A stretch of DNA of 64,000 bases from Sulfitobacter sp. M05 (GCF_029285175.1 NZ_JABEDH010000002.1:62001-126000); one strand, 5' to 3'. Numbered from the stretch's first letter, positions 19,259-28,343 are shown. The notes: a model not told the origin generated them from the sequence alone. Program-made: numbers and translations.

Positions 19259-20914
19259 ATGGCGGCCTATCAATTCGTTTACCACATGTCCGGCGTCTCC
19301 AAGACCTATCCCGGCGGCAAGAAAACCTTTGAAAACATTCACCTGAACTTTCTTCCCGGCGTGAAGATCGGTGTGGTCGGCGTCAACGGCGCTGGTAAAT
19401 CCACGCTGTTGAAGATCATGGCAGGTCTCGACAAGGATTTTCAGGGCGAAGCATGGGCCGCTGAAGGGGCCAAAGTCGGTTATCTGCCACAGGAGCCCAA
19501 GCTGGACGAAACCCTGACCGTGCGTGAAAACGTCATGCTGGGTGTGGCCGAGAAAAAGGCGATCCTTGATCGTTACAACGAACTTGCCATGAACTATTCG
19601 GACGAAACCGCCGATGAAATGGCCAAGCTGCAAGATGACATCGACGCACAGAACCTCTGGGATCTGGACAGCCAGATCGACGTGTCGATGGAGGCCCTGC
19701 GTTGCCCACCGGACGACGCCAACATCAAAGACCTCTCGGGCGGTGAAGCCCGCCGCGTCGCGCTGTGCAAACTGCTGCTCGAAGCGCCCGACATGCTGCT
19801 GCTTGACGAACCGACCAACCACCTTGACGCCGAAACCATCGCCTGGCTGCAACAGCACCTGATGGATTACAAAGGCACCATTCTGATTGTTACCCACGAC
19901 CGCTACTTCCTGGACGACATCACCAGCTGGATTCTCGAACTCGACCGCGGCAAGGGCGTGCCTTACGAGGGCAACTATTCCGACTGGCTGGAACAGAAAG
20001 CCAAACGTCTGGCGCAGGAAGCCCGCGAGGACAAATCCAAACAGAAAACGCTTGAGCGGGAACTTGAATGGATGCGTCAGGGGGCCAAGGCCCGTCAGGC
20101 CAAATCCAAAGCGCGGATCAACGCCTATAACGAAATGGCCGACCAATCAGAGCGCGAAAAGCTCAGCCGCGCCCAGATTGTCATCCCCAATGGCCCGCGC
20201 CTTGGCAACAAGGTGATCGAGGTGGCGAACCTGAACAAGGCCATGGGCGACAAACTGCTGGTCGAAGACCTCAGCTTTGAACTGCCGCCCGGCGGCATCG
20301 TCGGCGTGATCGGCCCCAACGGCGCGGGTAAATCCACTCTGTTCAAGATGCTGACCGGTCAGGAAAAACCCGACGCCGGCACGGTTGAATACGGCGAAAC
20401 CGTTGACCTCTCCTATGTCGACCAGTCCCGCGATGATCTGGCCGATGACGATACCGTCTGGCAGGCCATCACTGGCGGTGCCGAGCTGATCAAACTGGGC
20501 GACGCCGAGGTCAACTCGCGCGCCTATTGCTCCTCCTTCAACTTCAAAGGCGGCGACCAGCAAAAGAAGGTCGGTCTGCTCTCGGGTGGTGAACGCAACC
20601 GCGTCCACATGGCCCGCCTATTGAAAGAAGGCGGCAACGTGCTGCTGCTCGATGAACCGACCAACGATCTGGACGTCGAAACCCTGCGCGCGCTGGAAGA
20701 CGCCCTTGTCGATTTCGCCGGCTGCGCGGTTGTTATCTCGCACGATCGCTTCTTCCTCGACCGGATTTGTACGCATATTCTGGCCTTCGAGGGCGACGCC
20801 CATGTGGAATGGTTCGAGGGCAACTTCGAAGACTACGAAGAGGACAAGAAGCGCCGGTTGGGTGCCGATGCGCTAGAGCCGAAGCGACTGAAGCATAAGA
20901 AGTTCGTTCGGTAG
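19259..20914 (+). CDS. ettA: Energy-dependent translational throttle protein EttA (ABC-F)
   Basis: A 551-residue ABC-F protein with two ABC domains and no membrane part. First Walker A GVNGAGKST at 41-49, second GPNGAGKST near 345; signatures LSGGEARR and LSGGERNR; Walker B LLLDEPTNHLD and LLLDEPTNDLD. Between the domains lies the charged linker that reaches toward the P-site tRNA. EttA gates the first elongation step according to ATP/ADP ratio. ATG at 19259 is chosen for family match; 21 codons upstream are open. Confidence 0.95.
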   Translation: MAAYQFVYHMSGVSKTYPGGKKTFENIHLNFLPGVKIGVVGVNGAGKSTLLKIMAGLDKDFQGEAWAAEGAKVGYLPQEPKLDETLTVRENVMLGVAEKKAILDRYNELAMNYSDETADEMAKLQDDIDAQNLWDLDSQIDVSMEALRCPPDDANIKDLSGGEARRVALCKLLLEAPDMLLLDEPTNHLDAETIAWLQQHLMDYKGTILIVTHDRYFLDDITSWILELDRGKGVPYEGNYSDWLEQKAKRLAQEAREDKSKQKTLERELEWMRQGAKARQAKSKARINAYNEMADQSEREKLSRAQIVIPNGPRLGNKVIEVANLNKAMGDKLLVEDLSFELPPGGIVGVIGPNGAGKSTLFKMLTGQEKPDAGTVEYGETVDLSYVDQSRDDLADDDTVWQAITGGAELIKLGDAEVNSRAYCSSFNFKGGDQQKKVGLLSGGERNRVHMARLLKEGGNVLLLDEPTNDLDVETLRALEDALVDFAGCAVVISHDRFFLDRICTHILAFEGDAHVEWFEGNFEDYEEDKKRRLGADALEPKRLKHKKFVR

Positions 20915-20956
20915 GGCGAGGTTCCCCCTGCCACCTATCCCCTACAAAAATACGCC

Positions 20957-20978
20957 AAGGCGGGGTCACCCCCGCCTT
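20957..20978. repeat. REP-like palindrome, copy 1
   Basis: AAGGCGGGG and CCCCGCCTT pair perfectly around a 4-base spacer, 42 bases past ettA and at the 3' edge of the RAYT remnant. The sequence then continues ACGCAAATG, shared with copy 2. Confidence 0.7.
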
Positions 20979-21500
20979 ACGCAAATGCCACGTTGCCATC
21001 CTGACCCAGCAGCCGCGCGCGATGCACCGAGGACCAAGGCCAGTCTTTCGGTCGCGCCACCAACCGGTGTTTCACAGGATTGAGGTGGCAATAGAGTATA
21101 TGCTGCGCCAACTCTTCCTCCCCGCGGATATGATGCTCCCAAAACCGTTTCTGCCAAATCCTACTCGCCCTTTCCGTAGGGTGGGGTTCACCCCGCCATT
21201 GCGCAAATGGGGCGAGTCCGGCGGGACCGGCCCCGCCCTCCGGACAGCCATAGAAAACCGCCCCATATTCGCGCCCCAGCGGCGTCCAAAACCCCGTCAC
21301 CACGCGGTAAACGCCAGATACAATGCAGGTGGTCCGGCAAAACAACCATCGCCACAATTTTGAAGGGCCGTCCCGCCTTGGTCGCCCTAACCGCATCACC
21401 CAACAGGCAATTCGATCCGTGAGCAACGCACTGCGCCGGTAACGCAGGGTCGAATGTAATGAGGTATCCCCCCAGTCTGCACCAGTCAGGGATAACATAT
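20977..21500 (-). pseudogene. REP-associated tyrosine transposase (RAYT, Y1) remnant
   Basis: Pieces of one Y1_Tnp/RAYT protein lie in different frames. One frame (to 21188) has YLITFDPALP and VVLPDHLHCIWRLP, containing the HUH pair; another frame (to 20977) has IWQKRFWEHHIR and ILYCHLNPVKHRLVA, containing the catalytic Tyr, and PWSSVHR at the end. At least one frameshift separates them, at the spot where a REP-like palindrome sits inside the gene. RAYTs are single-copy transposases thought to mobilise REP elements. The gene is dead as read. Its 5' limit is uncertain. Confidence 0.8.
21175..21210. repeat. REP-like palindrome, copy 2 (inside the RAYT remnant)
   Basis: GGTGGGGTTCACCCCGCC followed by ATTGCGCAAATG closely matches copy 1 and its flank. 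It lies within the RAYT remnant at the point where the frame changes. Confidence 0.7.
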
Positions 21501-21698
21501 CCCTACACGATCTCCGGCCAAATTCCGCCCACCTACCCACAGCCCTTGTCCGAATCGCCGTCTCGCCCTATATTCTGCATTGCTAACGTTTATCTATTTC
21601 GACCCACTGTCTCCCTAACACGGCGCAGATCGAACTCAGACCGACCACGCCACGCCATCGCACAACGCGGATGGAACACTGCTTTAGGAGACTACGGA

Positions 21699-21905
21699 AT
21701 GGCTACTGGCACCGTAAAATGGTTTAACACAACAAAAGGCTTCGGCTTTATCGCACCCGATGGCGGCAGCAAGGACGTTTTCGTTCACATTTCTGCTGTT
21801 GAGCGCGCAGGCCTGACCGGTCTGGCCGACAACCAGAAAGTGACGTTCGACATCGAAGCTGGCCGTGATGGCCGCGAGTCGGCAACGAACATCGCACTGG
21901 CATAA
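21699..21905 (+). CDS. Cold-shock protein (CspA family)
   Basis: A 68-residue single cold-shock domain binding single-stranded RNA/DNA: MATGTVKWFNTTKGFGFI (RNP-1 region KGFGFI), DVFVHISAVE (RNP-2), and the C-terminal VTFDIEAGRDGRESATNI. TTAGGAG precedes the ATG at normal spacing. The 200 bases between the RAYT remnant and the start likely include a long 5' leader, common for cold-shock mRNAs. A strong terminator follows. Confidence 0.95.
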   Translation: MATGTVKWFNTTKGFGFIAPDGGSKDVFVHISAVERAGLTGLADNQKVTFDIEAGRDGRESATNIALA

Positions 21906-21947
21906 GCCTTAGACGGGGCGCTGCGGCGTCCCTGTCACAAGAATTTG

Positions 21948-21982
21948 ACCGACCCTCTGGCAACAGTGGGTCGGTTTTTCTT
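21948..21982 (+). terminator. Rho-independent terminator after the csp gene
   Basis: ACCGACCC and GGGTCGGT form a perfect 8-base stem with a 12-base loop, followed by TTTTCTTTC. Confidence 0.85.
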
Positions 21983-22055
21983 TCTGTAGGGTTGAAAAAA
22001 TCCGCATTTTCGCGAAGTTAAACCATCTGCACAACGTAATTTATGGAGCGTCCCC

Positions 22056-22607
22056 ATGCACCGCCGCACCTTTCTGGCCTCAACATTGGCCGCTGCTGCC
22101 CTGCCACAGGTCCTGTCCGCAACAACAGCCGCCTATGACCCAACACCGCAGGAAGTGTCGATCAAGCCGACCTACCAGCCCGGTCAATTGCTGGTCTTGC
22201 CACGCAGCCACTATCTCTATTTCGTGACGGCCCCCGGCAAGGCAATGCGCTATGGCATCGGGGTGGGCAAGGCTGGCCTCGAATTCACCGGCACCGCAAC
22301 CATCGCTGTCAAAAAAGAATGGCCCACATGGCGCCCAACAGACGAGATGATCGAACGCGACCCACAGGCCTACAAGCGCTTTATCGGCAATACCGAAGCC
22401 CAAGAAGGCGGCCCCGGTAACCCGCTTGGTGCCCGTGCGCTTTATCTCTTTGAAGGTGGCCGCGACACCTATTTCCGCATCCACGGCACCACCGCGCCCA
22501 GCACAATCGGCCGGTCCGTTTCCAATGGTTGCATCCGTATGATCAACGACCACGTGATTGATCTCTACAACCGCGTGCCTGTCGGCACGGTTGTGACGGT
22601 TCTTTAA
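22056..22607 (+). CDS. L,D-transpeptidase (YkuD)
   Basis: A 183-residue exported protein with a signal peptide (MHRRTFLASTLAAAALPQVLSA; RRTF resembles a weak Tat motif). The YkuD catalytic region is RIHGTTAP around His143 and SVSNGCIRM with nucleophile Cys159. These enzymes form 3-3 peptidoglycan cross-links or attach proteins to peptidoglycan in the periplasm. Monocistronic, with a terminator directly downstream. Confidence 0.93.
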   Translation: MHRRTFLASTLAAAALPQVLSATTAAYDPTPQEVSIKPTYQPGQLLVLPRSHYLYFVTAPGKAMRYGIGVGKAGLEFTGTATIAVKKEWPTWRPTDEMIERDPQAYKRFIGNTEAQEGGPGNPLGARALYLFEGGRDTYFRIHGTTAPSTIGRSVSNGCIRMINDHVIDLYNRVPVGTVVTVL

Positions 22608-22626
22608 ACCCAGACGTCAGACATGA

Positions 22627-22660
22627 AAAAGGCCGGTGCCCGTTGCACCGGCCTTTCTCG
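22627..22660. terminator. Bidirectional terminator
   Basis: GGCCGGTGC and GCACCGGCC form a perfect 9-base stem, with A residues before and T residues after, between the convergent L,D-transpeptidase gene and the end of the ABC importer operon. It can serve both. Confidence 0.85.
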
Positions 22661-22680
22661 TTTCCAAAACATAAACCGTA

Positions 22681-23679
22681 TTAATTCAGCGCCTTATCCG
22701 TGATTGCCGACGTCCATGCCCCCTCGGGCTGCTTGGAGATCACCGGATCGGAGCCCCCCGCCAACAGCGTGTCCACCGTCCGCTGGAAATCCGCCTCAAC
22801 CAAGGCACCATTGGAACCAGCGGTCAGCTTGGCAATCTCGCCCATCATCCGCACCTGCGCGGCTTCGGTCTGCGCACCCGTCTCGTCGTTATCCAGCACG
22901 ATGCCGGCGGCTTCTTCCGGGTTTTCTTCGGCGTATTTCCACCCCTTCATCGACGCCCGCACAAAACGTACCATCTTGTCCTCAAACACCGGGTCGTTCA
23001 AGTTTTCCTCAAGCACGTAAATGCCATCTTCCAGTGTCGCCACACCCTGCTCTTCATATTTGAACGTGACCAGCTCGTCCGGGTTCACCCCCGCATCCAG
23101 CACCTGACCGTATTCGTTGTAGGTCATGGTCGAAATACAATCCGCCTCGCGCTGCAACAATGGATCGACGTTGAAACCCTGTTTCAAGACGGTCACCCCG
23201 TCGTCTCCCCCATCGGTGGAAATGCCTTCTTGGCTCATCCACGACAGGAACGGGTACTCATTGCCAAAGAACCAGACACCAATCGTCTTGCCTTTGAAAT
23301 CCTGCGGGCCGGTGATGCCGGTATCCTTCCAACAGGTCAGCATCAAACCGGAGGTCTTAAACGGCTGGGCAATATTCACTACCGGCAGCCCCTTTTCACG
23401 CGCCGCCAGCGCCGAAGGCATCCAGTTCAGCATGGCATCGGCACCGCCGCCGGCCAAAACCTGCGGCGGCGCAATATCAGGGCCACCAGCCAAAACTGTT
23501 ACCTCCAGCCCCTCTTCCTCGTAAAACCCCTTGTCCAGCGCCACGTAATACCCGGCGAACTGCGCCTGCGTGACCCACTGCAACTGCAATGTAACGCTGT
23601 TTGCGTGCCCGTCAGCAAAGACAGGTGCCCCACCCAAACCAGTGGCAACAGCCGCGGCCATCATCAATTTCTTCATCAT
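22681..23679 (-). CDS. ABC importer substrate-binding protein, NMT1/THI5-like
   Basis: A 332-residue periplasmic binding protein with a signal peptide (MKKLMMAAAVATGLGGAPVFA). VTLQLQWVTQAQFAGYYVALDKGFYEEEGL is in segments the NMT1/THI5-like opening, which in ThiY and RibY binds pyrimidine-like or related ring compounds. It is the last gene of a minus-strand group with two permeases and an ATPase downstream of the hydantoinase genes. Given the pathway, a pyrimidine or its breakdown product is the likely ligand; this is inference from context. Confidence 0.85.
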   Translation of the reverse strand: MMKKLMMAAAVATGLGGAPVFADGHANSVTLQLQWVTQAQFAGYYVALDKGFYEEEGLEVTVLAGGPDIAPPQVLAGGGADAMLNWMPSALAAREKGLPVVNIAQPFKTSGLMLTCWKDTGITGPQDFKGKTIGVWFFGNEYPFLSWMSQEGISTDGGDDGVTVLKQGFNVDPLLQREADCISTMTYNEYGQVLDAGVNPDELVTFKYEEQGVATLEDGIYVLEENLNDPVFEDKMVRFVRASMKGWKYAEENPEEAAGIVLDNDETGAQTEAAQVRMMGEIAKLTAGSNGALVEADFQRTVDTLLAGGSDPVISKQPEGAWTSAITDKALN

Positions 23680-23741
23680 TTATCGTCTCCCCTATTGGTT
23701 AACATATTGCCCCGTTTCGAGGTCTTGGTCATTCCAAATGT

Positions 23742-24584
23742 CTAGCGCTGCGAAGGATGCCAAAATGTCACCCGCGTCTCGATCAATGTCATCAGCCCAT
23801 AAAATGCACTGCCCGCCAGCGCCGCAATCACAATCTCGGCCCAAACCATATCCAAGGCAAGCTGGCCAAAGCTGGTCGAGATCCGAAACCCCATGCCAAC
23901 CGTTGGCGAGCCGAAAAATTCAGCAACAATCGCCCCAATCAACGCCAATGTGGTCGCAATCTTCAACCCGTTAAACATAAACGGCATCGCCGCCGGCAGA
24001 CGCAGCTTGAACAGGGTCGGCCAATATCCCGCCCCATAGGTGCGCATCAAATCGCGCTGCATCACCGTGGTATCGCGCAGCCCCGCAACCGTGTTTACAA
24101 GGATCGGAAAGAACACCATCACCGCAACAACCGCCGCCTTGCTCTCCCAGTCGCTGCCGAACCATTTCACAAAAATCGGCGCAATTCCGACAATCGGCAA
24201 GGCCGCCATGAAACTGCCCACTGGCAAAATGCCCCGCGTCAGGAACGCGGATCGATCCGCCAGTATCGCAATACCAAGGGCCGCCAGCCCCCCCACCACA
24301 TATCCGGTCATCGCCCCCTTGATGATGGTCTGATGGAAATCCGCCCAAAGCCGCGGCCCCTCGGCCAGCAAACGCGTCACAATCGCAGAGGGTGCCGGCA
24401 GAATTACCGGATTCACCTCGAACCCGACCACCAGAAATTCCCAGACTATAACAAGGGTCAAACCGAAAATCGCCGGGATCAATACCTTTACACCGGCATT
24501 CTCCGACATCGGGCCATTCGCCAGCCTGACATTCACCCACCAGCCGAATGCCCATACCATCAACGCTGCACTTGCCCAGATCAT
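23742..24584 (-). CDS. ABC importer permease (BPD_transp_1)
   Basis: A 280-residue inner-membrane permease with about six to seven helices and the cytoplasmic EAA loop (DLMRTYGAGYWPTLFKLRLP). Its ATG overlaps the stop of the upstream permease gene (ATGA), so the two are coupled and probably form a heterodimer. Similar to the taurine/nitrate/thiamine-precursor (SsuC-like) type. Confidence 0.88.
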   Translation of the reverse strand: MIWASAALMVWAFGWWVNVRLANGPMSENAGVKVLIPAIFGLTLVIVWEFLVVGFEVNPVILPAPSAIVTRLLAEGPRLWADFHQTIIKGAMTGYVVGGLAALGIAILADRSAFLTRGILPVGSFMAALPIVGIAPIFVKWFGSDWESKAAVVAVMVFFPILVNTVAGLRDTTVMQRDLMRTYGAGYWPTLFKLRLPAAMPFMFNGLKIATTLALIGAIVAEFFGSPTVGMGFRISTSFGQLALDMVWAEIVIAALAGSAFYGLMTLIETRVTFWHPSQR

Positions 24585-25501
24585 GCCGTCCGCATCCCCA
24601 TTCGACGCAGTGTTACCCGCTCCATCACACTAAAAAGCCCCACCAGCGCCGCCGCCGTCAACGCCGCCGCAAAAAGCGCCGCCCAAGACACCAGCGGCTG
24701 GCCATATTGATCCCCGACCAGCATCCGCGCCCCAAATCCGGCTTTTGCACCTGTCGGCAACTCGGCTACGATGGTACCGATCAACGAAGCTGAAATCCCG
24801 ATCTTGAGCGAAGCAAACAGATAAGGCGTTGATGCCGGCAACCTCAATGCCCAGAACCCCTGCCGGTTCGACGCATGATAGGTCCGCAGCAAATCCAGCT
24901 GTATCGCATCAGGCGAGCGCAGCCCCTTCACCATCCCAACAACCACCGGAAAGAACGACAGATAGGCCGCAATCAACGACTTGGGGAACAACCCCTGTAT
25001 GCCCATCGCACCCAGCACCACAATCACCATCGGGGCCAGCGCCAGGATCGGAATGGTCTGGCTGACAATCGCCCAGGGCATCACCGACCGGTCCATCACC
25101 CGCGAATACACAATCCCCACCGCCAACAGGATGCCAAGCCCGGTACCGATGAAAAAACCCAACAAGGTCGGTGCCAGCGTCACCCAGCCATGATAGACTA
25201 AAGACCGCTTCGAGGTAATCTTCTTTTCAAAAATCGTGGCATACATCTCGCGGGCCACCTGCTGCGGTGCGGGCAAACGCGGACGCACAAAATCATAGGT
25301 GCGCGGCACCAGATGCAGATTGCGCAGGCTCAGCCCGATACCGCTGTACGCCTGCCGCTCCACCGGCGTCTCTGGCACCACAGACACCCCATCCCGCTGC
25401 GCCTGATCCGCAACCAGATGCATGTTCATCGGCACAACCGCCACCAACCAGAACAGCAAAACCGCCCCCACCACAGTCATAACCGGAAGTACAGATTTCA
25501 C
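24581..25501 (-). CDS. ABC importer permease (BPD_transp_1)
   Basis: A 306-residue permease. One N-terminal helix is followed by an unusually long periplasmic segment of roughly 80 residues before the core helices, and the EAA loop is LDLLRTYHASNRQGFWALRLP in part. The start is GTG at 25501 with a G-rich site ahead. It pairs with the next permease gene. A dispersed repeat copy lies between it and the ATPase gene. Confidence 0.87.
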   Translation of the reverse strand: MKSVLPVMTVVGAVLLFWLVAVVPMNMHLVADQAQRDGVSVVPETPVERQAYSGIGLSLRNLHLVPRTYDFVRPRLPAPQQVAREMYATIFEKKITSKRSLVYHGWVTLAPTLLGFFIGTGLGILLAVGIVYSRVMDRSVMPWAIVSQTIPILALAPMVIVVLGAMGIQGLFPKSLIAAYLSFFPVVVGMVKGLRSPDAIQLDLLRTYHASNRQGFWALRLPASTPYLFASLKIGISASLIGTIVAELPTGAKAGFGARMLVGDQYGQPLVSWAALFAAALTAAALVGLFSVMERVTLRRMGMRTA

Positions 25502-25513
25502 AGAACACCCCCC

Positions 25514-25547
25514 GGCTTCATCTTGCCAATAAACTCAATCCCGCAGG
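25514..25547. repeat. Dispersed intergenic repeat, copy A
   Basis: GGCTTCATCTTGCC, two variable bases, then TAAACTCAATCCCGCAGG. It sits between the ATPase and permease genes. Nearly the same sequence occurs at copies B, C and D, always in this orientation on the plus strand. Confidence 0.7.
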
Positions 25548-25564
25548 TCCGGCAAAGGCAACGA

Positions 25565-26389
25565 TCATTCATCCAGATGCCCCGCCCGCAAACCTTCCCT
25601 GACGCGATGCGCAATCTCCAGAAACTCGGGCGTATCGCGTATCTCCAACGGGCGCTCCCGTGGCAGGGTACTTTCGATCACATCGGTGATCCGCCCCGGT
25701 CTTGGCGACATCACCACAATCTTGGTACTCAGATACACCGCTTCCGGAATCGAATGGGTTACAAAGGCAATGGTCTTTTCCGTCCGCGCCCAAAGCTTCA
25801 GCAACTGCTCGTTCAGATGATCGCGCACAATCTCATCCAGCGCCCCGAATGGCTCGTCCATCAGCAGAATATCCGCATCAAAACTCAACGCCCGCGCGAT
25901 GCTCGCCCGCTGCTGCATCCCGCCTGAAAGTTGCCAGGGAAACTTGCGTTCAAACCCCGCCAGATCAACCAGCTCCAGCACCCGCTTCACCCGATCGGCC
26001 TGTTCCGCCTTGGGCACGCCCATAATCTCCAACGGCAGCCGGATGTTGCCGCCAATCGTGCGCCAGGGATAAAGCCCCGCCGCCTGAAACACATAGCCAT
26101 AGGCACGGCTTTTGCGCGCATCCTCCGGGCTCACACCATTCACGGTAACGCTGCCACCGGTGGGTTGTTCCAAATCCGCCATCACCCGCAGGAATGTTGT
26201 TTTGCCACAGCCCGACGGCCCGATAAAGCTGACAAAATCCCCCGCATGAATATCAAGATTCACATCCTTAAGCGCATGGATCGGACCATCATTGGTCTGG
26301 AAAGTGAGGTCCAGACCCTCGGCTGAAATAACCGCCCCGGCTGACGCTTTGGGGGTGTTGTCCGCAGAATTTCTATCTAAGGTTAGCAT
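25565..26389 (-). CDS. ABC importer ATP-binding protein
   Basis: A 274-residue ATPase of the nitrate/taurine/NMT1-type importers. Walker A GPSGCGKTT at 57-65, Q-loop VFQAAGLYPWRT, signature LSGGMQQR, Walker B ILLMDEPFGALD and the switch His in VTHSIPEA are all intact. It powers import by the two permeases downstream. First gene of the importer group; it is divergent from the cupin gene, with only 40 bases between the starts. Confidence 0.92.
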   Translation of the reverse strand: MLTLDRNSADNTPKASAGAVISAEGLDLTFQTNDGPIHALKDVNLDIHAGDFVSFIGPSGCGKTTFLRVMADLEQPTGGSVTVNGVSPEDARKSRAYGYVFQAAGLYPWRTIGGNIRLPLEIMGVPKAEQADRVKRVLELVDLAGFERKFPWQLSGGMQQRASIARALSFDADILLMDEPFGALDEIVRDHLNEQLLKLWARTEKTIAFVTHSIPEAVYLSTKIVVMSPRPGRITDVIESTLPRERPLEIRDTPEFLEIAHRVREGLRAGHLDE

Positions 26390-26429
26390 CTCATTCCAAC
26401 TTAACTTTTACTCTTCAGGAGCTTCTACT

Positions 26430-26843
26430 TTGTCTCAGCCCAAGACCCCACAATGCCGCAAGCTACGCCCGTCAAATACCTATTCAGGCAAACAGGGGTT
26501 TGATTATTTCGAAGGGATCGCCCTCGAAACAACCCAGTCACAGGCGATTTGCATGCACCTTCTGACCATTCCACCCGGCGCGAAGGCCAAGGCACATAAA
26601 CACGCGACACATGAAACCGCAATTTACATGCTGGAAGGGCGCGTAGAAATGTACTGGGGCCAGACCCTCGAAAACCACATGACCGCAGAAGCTGGCGATA
26701 TGATCTATATTCCCGCCGACACACCCCATCTGCCAATGAACCTGACCGACGCCCCGGCCAGCGCTGTAATCTCGCGCACCGATCCGCATGAACAAGAAAG
26801 CGTTGTCCTGACGCCGGAACTGGAAGCTGCGGTACCAAACTAA
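26430..26843 (+). CDS. Cupin-domain protein
   Basis: A 137-residue single cupin. Motif 1 is KAHKHATHETAIYMLEGRV and motif 2 GDMIYIPADTPHLPMN, with His/Glu metal ligands preserved. No ATG fits; TTG at 26430 follows AGGAG by eight bases and gives MSQPKTPQC. The gene runs against the surrounding catabolic operon, diverges from the ATPase gene and abuts the hydA stop with no intervening base. Its role in pyrimidine/ureide metabolism is likely from context but unproven. Confidence 0.85.
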   Translation: MSQPKTPQCRKLRPSNTYSGKQGFDYFEGIALETTQSQAICMHLLTIPPGAKAKAHKHATHETAIYMLEGRVEMYWGQTLENHMTAEAGDMIYIPADTPHLPMNLTDAPASAVISRTDPHEQESVVLTPELEAAVPN

Positions 26844-28304
26844 CTAGATCCCCGCCGGAATATTCAACGGATCGCGCTTGATCATCTTCGGACTGGTCAG
26901 CGCCTTCCACTTACTCAGCGCAATGTTTGCACTCGGGAAGGCCGGACGCGGAATGAATTTGCCACGTCCCGGTTGCGGCTGGCTGTTTTGCCCCCAGGCC
27001 CAGATCACATCCCCCCGGCTCAGCGTATAACGCGCATTCGCCGTCACCTCGAACCCCTCGAACACATTGTAATCCAAAATCGAATGATGGTTCGCGGGCG
27101 AAATCGTCTTGGTGATTTTCGGATCCCACACCACAATATCGGCATCGGCCCCCTCAACAATCGCCCCCTTACGCGGGTAGATATTCAAAATCTTCGCCAC
27201 ATTGGTCGAGGTCGCCGCGACAAACTCGTTCGGCGTCAGCCGCCCGGTCTCGACCCCTTCGGTCCACAGCACACTCAGACGTTCTTCCAACCCGTTCGAC
27301 CCGTTGGGGATGATCCTGAAATCATCGCGCCCCGCGCGCTTTTGCTCGGTGTTGAACGCCGCATGATCCGTCGCCACAACCTGCAAGGATCCCGCCTGCA
27401 AACCCGCCCACAGCGAATCCTGATGGTCTTTACTGCGGAACGGCGGCGACATCACGCGGCGCGCTGCATGATCCCAATCCTTGTTGAAGTACTCGCTTTC
27501 ATCCAGGGTCAGGAACTGGATCAACGGCTCGCCGTAAACCCGCATCCCCTTCTGGCGCGCCCGCCGGATTGCCTCATGGGTCTGCTCACAAGACACATGC
27601 ACAATATAAAGCGGCACACCGGCGGTATCGGCAATCGTAATCGCCCGGTTCGCCGCCTCGCCTTCCAGCTCGGGTGGCCGGGAATAGGCATGCCCCTCCG
27701 GCCCCGTGATCCCCTGATCAAAATACTTCTGCTGCAACTCGGCCACCAGATCACCGTTCTCCGCATGCACCATCGGCAGCGCACCCAGTTCAGCACAGCG
27801 CTTGAATGACGCGAACATCTCGTCATCCTCGATCATCAAAGCGCCCTTATAGGCCATGAAATGCTTGAACGAATTCACGCCCATATCGACGGCGTCTTTC
27901 ATCTCGTTAAAGACATTCTCGTCCCAACCAGTAATCGCCATATGATAGCCAACGTCGGAACAAATCTGCGGCGCTGACTTGCGGTGCCATTCATTGATCG
28001 CGTTCTTGATTGATCCATCAGCGCCAGGCAGACAGAAATCCACCACCATCGTGGTCCCGCCACAGGCCGCCGCCCATGTGCCGGTCTCGAATGTCTCTGC
28101 GGCGGTGGTTCCCATGAACGGCATCTCAAGATGCGTATGCGGATCAATCCCGCCAGGAATCACATAGGCCCCCTCGGCGTCAATATAGTCATCCCCCTTC
28201 AGATCCTCCCCGATCTGAACAATCGTCTCCCCCTCGATCAGCACATCGGCCTTCCACGTCCGGTCCGCGGTACACACCTGCCCGCCTTTGATCACCTTGC
28301 TCAT
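26844..28304 (-). CDS. hydA: Dihydropyrimidinase / D-hydantoinase
   Basis: A 486-residue cyclic amidohydrolase that opens dihydrouracil and dihydrothymine to N-carbamoyl-beta-amino acids. Metal ligands appear in order: HTH at 56-58 (GGIDPHTHLEM), the FMAYK lysine near 153 that is normally carbamylated, His in PMVHAEN, His in YIVHVSC and Asp in ATDHAAF. It follows the M20 amidohydrolase gene on the same strand and precedes the importer, forming the middle of the reductive pyrimidine pathway with preA/preT. Confidence 0.95.
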   Translation of the reverse strand: MSKVIKGGQVCTADRTWKADVLIEGETIVQIGEDLKGDDYIDAEGAYVIPGGIDPHTHLEMPFMGTTAAETFETGTWAAACGGTTMVVDFCLPGADGSIKNAINEWHRKSAPQICSDVGYHMAITGWDENVFNEMKDAVDMGVNSFKHFMAYKGALMIEDDEMFASFKRCAELGALPMVHAENGDLVAELQQKYFDQGITGPEGHAYSRPPELEGEAANRAITIADTAGVPLYIVHVSCEQTHEAIRRARQKGMRVYGEPLIQFLTLDESEYFNKDWDHAARRVMSPPFRSKDHQDSLWAGLQAGSLQVVATDHAAFNTEQKRAGRDDFRIIPNGSNGLEERLSVLWTEGVETGRLTPNEFVAATSTNVAKILNIYPRKGAIVEGADADIVVWDPKITKTISPANHHSILDYNVFEGFEVTANARYTLSRGDVIWAWGQNSQPQPGRGKFIPRPAFPSANIALSKWKALTSPKMIKRDPLNIPAGI

Positions 28305-28318
28305 CGTCTTTCTCCCCT

Positions 28319-28343
28319 CTTCATCTTGCCTTTAACCTCCGGG
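28319..28343. repeat. Dispersed intergenic repeat, copy B (partial)
   Basis: CTTCATCTTGCCTTTAACCTCC, diverging after that from copies A and C. It lies just upstream of hydA, so on the minus strand the GGCAAGATGAAG part directly precedes the hydA ribosome-binding region. Confidence 0.55.

Noticed and set aside
23757-24710. 317-codon plus-strand frame over the two permease genes
   Set aside because: Arg/Gln/His-rich shadow of GC-rich membrane-protein genes.
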